A stretch of DNA of 64,000 nt, taken from Pirellulaceae bacterium (lineage in GTDB: Bacteria > Planctomycetota > Planctomycetia > Pirellulales > Pirellulaceae). Positions 61,240-64,000 of the stretch are shown here, one piece after another. Position 1 is the first letter of the stretch; each line of letters starts with the position of its first letter. The notes under the pieces were generated by a model, which was not told where the DNA came from, ran no database searches, and saw only the letters and a list, made by a program, of their open reading frames with translations. A program made the position numbers and the translations under genes. The DNA is taken from NCBI GenBank assembly GCA_018402565.1, contig JAGYIQ010000009.1:120533-184532 (forward strand), given 5' to 3'.

Positions 61240-62493
61240 TTGGTAACTCGCCGTGACTTATCCGAGGGCGTTCGAGTGATTAGCAACCTTATTTCGCGTC
61301 GCAGTCCTTCCGCGGTGGCTTCTGCCACAGCAGGTAGGGGTTCTGTCCCTACACGCGTGCGAGTCAAAACCTCTCAAACTTGTTATCATCGCAACCAACA
61401 GTATTCCATCGTGGGATTGACCAACGCGGCTGGGACGTTGGCCGAGCGTTACTGCTACACCGCTTATGGCACGCTAGGCATCTATGCCGCCAACGGCACG
61501 GTTCGTACGAGCAGCACCTACACCAACCGTTACACCTACACTGGGCGTGAGTGGGATGGTGACCTGAAGCTCTACCACTTCCGAGCCCGCTGGTACGATC
61601 CGGCAACGGGTGGGTTTGTGCCCAGAGATCCGCTGGGGTATGTGGATGGAATGAGTTTGTATCGGGGGTATTTTGGGGTACGAGGTGTTGATCCATCCGG
61701 CCGCATGTTAATTCGAAAACGGCTGGACTTGGACTGGGAAGCCGTCCCACCCCCGATTACCTTTTTGGTCCTGCCTCCCCTCCCGGCCTACAGTGACGAG
61801 GGGATACCACCATTATTGCCATGTCTACCGTATGAAACGCAGCCTCTTTCCGTTTTCCTATATCCTGAGTTGCTTGTTCCGTATAAAAAACCAGGGGATA
61901 CGTGCGAGGAAGCATTAGTTGAATTTCGAAGGTTAATGTTGGACAATCCCATTTCTCAAAGAGCGAGGGAATGCAATGCCCATATTTTCTGCGATAAAAC
62001 TTGCACAGGAAAGAAGAATGCTTTTTGGGGATTTTCATATACTAGCCTTTTTGACAAATCACGAGCATTCGTGTGTTTGAACAAGTCGAATCTTGACAGT
62101 TTACCTCATGCGGTGATCTCTGGATTGATTCTTCATGAACTCGTTCATATCGTGGACTTGATTGATCATCATGGGTGCCCATGTGCGGAGGATTTTCATT
62201 CACACAATCGTCGGAATCCAGAAGTACCGGGTGGTGTCGGTTGGGGTAGTTTTGACCTAGGCATTGAGCGGGAGACTGCGGCGTATTCCGAACAAGCAGT
62301 TTGTTACGGACTCGTCAAAGGCACGCCAATGTATGATAGATTTGGTGAAGCTGGAGTCTGCCATAGTTGCAAGCACGAAGGAGTTCGGGATCCAAATCCA
62401 AAGTGTAGAATGCCGTGTCCCGCTGGCCCAAAACCGGGGGTAGATTTCCCTGTTCCAACTATTGACGAAAGATTTCCCTTTCCGCTGGACTGA
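61240..62493 (+). CDS. 5'-truncated Rhs protein: RHS core end with HELVH metallopeptidase-like C-terminal domain
   Basis: A 417-codon frame (first codon TTG at 61240; true start uncertain). Residues ~48-150 are the end of the RHS core: QYSIVGLTNAAGTLAERYCY, YTYTGREWDGDLKLYHFRAR, YDPATGGFVPRDPLGYVDGM and VRGVDPSGR. The bulk of the YD-repeat shell and any N-terminal secretion part are missing. After the core the DNA becomes AT-richer and the protein changes: Cys-rich stretches and LILHELVHIVDLIDHHGCPC, an HExxH zincin motif, then GIERETAAYSEQAV, where a Glu may be the third ligand. The layout is that of a toxic tip of a polymorphic Rhs toxin. It could be an orphan tip left by recombination. Confidence 0.75.
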   Translation: MVTRRDLSEGVRVISNLISRRSPSAVASATAGRGSVPTRVRVKTSQTCYHRNQQYSIVGLTNAAGTLAERYCYTAYGTLGIYAANGTVRTSSTYTNRYTYTGREWDGDLKLYHFRARWYDPATGGFVPRDPLGYVDGMSLYRGYFGVRGVDPSGRMLIRKRLDLDWEAVPPPITFLVLPPLPAYSDEGIPPLLPCLPYETQPLSVFLYPELLVPYKKPGDTCEEALVEFRRLMLDNPISQRARECNAHIFCDKTCTGKKNAFWGFSYTSLFDKSRAFVCLNKSNLDSLPHAVISGLILHELVHIVDLIDHHGCPCAEDFHSHNRRNPEVPGGVGWGSFDLGIERETAAYSEQAVCYGLVKGTPMYDRFGEAGVCHSCKHEGVRDPNPKCRMPCPAGPKPGVDFPVPTIDERFPFPLD

Positions 62494-62502
62494 TTGCGAG
62501 CG

Positions 62503-63981
62503 ATGAGTAAATTCTGTTCAAACTTTGCTGTACTTTCATTACTTTTGTTAGCCAACTCAGTCGGCGTACACACATTGGTGGGACAGCAGCCGGAGGATGT
62601 GTTGAAACAGGAAGTTGAGGCGTTGATCGCCAACCTTCAAAAGACCGATCATCCTGACGCCATTTACAAATTTCTGAGCACCTTAAAGTTGCACGGCAGG
62701 GGTGCTAAAGAAGCGATACCTGAAATCGTTAGTATTTTGCGTGAGCCTCGCCACAGTGCCAAGCGATGGTTCCTTCCCCCGTTGAGCATACACGGAAATG
62801 CGCTCGAAGTGTTGGAAGCCATAGGTCCCGAAAGTATGGACACAATAACGTCTCTACTGGAGGAATCTTCGCTAACTGACAACCTGACGGGATACCTACT
62901 TGCAACCGCTAGCCGAATCGCAGAAGAGTCGGACCGTCGTTTCCCACAAACTGCTCTCCAAATTGAGCGATTAGTACGGGAACTTGGGGATAGCACGGAA
63001 GATCGAGAGCACCATTTAACAATGGCCGTCTCGGCTTTTGCAGAACTGGCCGAACCAAATAGCAATTCCTTAGATTTTATATTCTCCATCATGGCAGAGG
63101 AGCCTGAGGAACATTACTGGCTTCAATACCAACTTATAGGAGCTATCGGGAGATTGGGTGTTCGCTCGCCCAAAGCACTTGCGATCTTGAGTGAACGGTT
63201 TTCCAAAACTAAGGACACTGACAACTATTATCTTCCTGCGATAATTACTTCGTATGGTCAGGTCGGGTTAAGGGATGGCCAGATCGAGTCGTTTTTGCTG
63301 AATGAAGTGAATGAAAGTCCATCGCCAATGTGGCGAGCGTCTTGCTCGTATGCCCTTGTTGGAGTCCCCGAAACCGCGACTATCGGGATTGAAACGTTGT
63401 GTTCAGAATTGCGTCGCATTATCGATGCGGAAACAGTGAGCCCGTTAGATTTCCAAGTGGGTTCCTGGATATTCACACACTTGCGAGAAACTCGGATAGA
63501 CCTTGTTCGCAACTGCGAGCCATTATTAGTAAAAGCATTATTTACCGATGAGCTCCGCAGTCTGCGATTTCAAGCCTTCGAGTTGTTGGTGCAAATCGAT
63601 TCCACGCGGCTAATTGAAATTGCGAAGAGGCTTAGTTTCAGCTCTGATGTGGGAATTCGAATGATCGCGATGGACTACCTGAGTGAGAAGAACCGGCTTG
63701 ACTTTGATTCCCTTGAAGCGGTGCACGAAGGTCTCGTCAATAACATGGTACACGCTGTACGAGTGCTCGGGAGACTGAAGGGACGAGCCGTGATATACTT
63801 GGACGACTTAGAAATCATTTGGCTTGATCAATCCCTTTCAACAGAGCTACGCTTAGAGGCGTTTGCCGCAATGCAACAGATTAAGGATGACATGATGCCA
63901 ACATGCTCCGACTGCCGCGGGGGGATTTCGGTGAGTGGAAGTGGCGAATTTGCTGCGCTAGTTTCAGTCGCAGCAGCCTGA
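62503..63981 (+). CDS. Exported HEAT-repeat-like protein, candidate partner of the Rhs tip
   Basis: A 492-residue protein. ATG at 62503 lies 9 bp after the Rhs stop; a TTG at 62494 is an alternative. Signal peptide: FAVLSLLLLANSVGVHTLVG. The rest is helical with repeated amphipathic segments such as GAKEAIPEIVSIL, GRLGVRSPKALAILSERF and LRFQAFELLVQIDSTRLIEIAK, which look like HEAT/ARM repeats. Base composition is as AT-rich as the preceding domain, so both probably came together. A role as immunity protein is a guess from position; unlike most immunity proteins it is predicted to be exported. Confidence 0.72.
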   Translation: MSKFCSNFAVLSLLLLANSVGVHTLVGQQPEDVLKQEVEALIANLQKTDHPDAIYKFLSTLKLHGRGAKEAIPEIVSILREPRHSAKRWFLPPLSIHGNALEVLEAIGPESMDTITSLLEESSLTDNLTGYLLATASRIAEESDRRFPQTALQIERLVRELGDSTEDREHHLTMAVSAFAELAEPNSNSLDFIFSIMAEEPEEHYWLQYQLIGAIGRLGVRSPKALAILSERFSKTKDTDNYYLPAIITSYGQVGLRDGQIESFLLNEVNESPSPMWRASCSYALVGVPETATIGIETLCSELRRIIDAETVSPLDFQVGSWIFTHLRETRIDLVRNCEPLLVKALFTDELRSLRFQAFELLVQIDSTRLIEIAKRLSFSSDVGIRMIAMDYLSEKNRLDFDSLEAVHEGLVNNMVHAVRVLGRLKGRAVIYLDDLEIIWLDQSLSTELRLEAFAAMQQIKDDMMPTCSDCRGGISVSGSGEFAALVSVAAA

Positions 63982-64000
63982 GTCATAAATACTTTTGTTC

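Overview
The window looks like a chromosomal segment of a planctomycete, most likely of the Pirellulales/Pirellulaceae type. The evidence is a set of families that are hallmarks of that group: DUF1501 proteins with Tat signals (two), a DUF1549/DUF1553 protein, a DUF1800 protein, a giant 'PVC-type' heme-binding protein with HEAT repeats and a CGKCH site, Tat-exported Gfo/Idh/MocA oxidoreductases, a Ser/Thr kinase fused to a membrane domain, and Gly/Met-rich secreted proteins. The DNA is GC-rich (roughly 60% by eye), except for the last ~2.2 kb, which is visibly richer in AT. I saw no rRNA, tRNA or CRISPR array.

Layout. 1-835 is a non-coding tandem array. 859-5112 (minus) is a likely operon: YhdT-like small membrane protein, sodium:solute symporter, M19 dipeptidase, MtnC. 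5454-7064 is a secreted protein with a Met/Gly-rich and Cys-rich tail. ruvA (minus), a lysophospholipid acyltransferase (plus), a kinase-RDD fusion, a Gly/Met-rich exported protein and a DUF885 metallopeptidase (all minus) follow. 15131-18459 is a plus-strand run: oxidoreductase, calcineurin-like phosphoesterase, P-loop protein. Next come a Uma2 protein and the 1046-residue heme protein. 23534-25974 (minus) couples a glycosyltransferase with a radical SAM protein; a PhoD-like phosphatase (minus) follows. 28350-31607 is an adaptor/permease pair of the DevB/DevC type followed by a HEASH membrane protein instead of the expected ATPase. An EamA transporter, a 29-residue basic protein, the DUF1549 + DUF1501 pair, an AMP-forming ligase, an oxidoreductase and a TlpA-like thioredoxin protein fill 31565-41213. 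After a repeat block, 42363-43364 is a secreted lipase-like hydrolase (minus) and 43653-49025 is an operon: DUF3352-like, DUF1800, DUF1501, TenA. 49185-52670 (minus) holds an HDAC-like deacetylase, a membrane protein, a TylF-like methyltransferase and a PhyH-like dioxygenase. Further on are an orphan exported protein, a MerA/Lpd-like oxidoreductase, a three-gene run (secreted protein, cupin, two-TM protein) and a convergent M48-like protein that lacks its zinc motif.

The most interesting locus is at the right end (61240-63981): a 5'-truncated Rhs core joined to an AT-richer C-terminal domain with a HELVH zinc-protease motif, followed 9 bp later by an exported HEAT-repeat-like protein. This has the arrangement of a polymorphic toxin tip and a candidate partner or immunity gene.

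The other striking feature is the amount and variety of short repeats between genes: tandem arrays with periods of 14, 18, 32, 106, 130, 154 and ~155-197 bp, and at least three families of small elements with terminal inverted repeats. Two copies of one family (CTAGTGCTTTGT ends) and two full-length 163-bp copies of another (GTAACCGTTCACG ends) lie in the window. In two cases the end of the element supplies the stop codon of the upstream gene.
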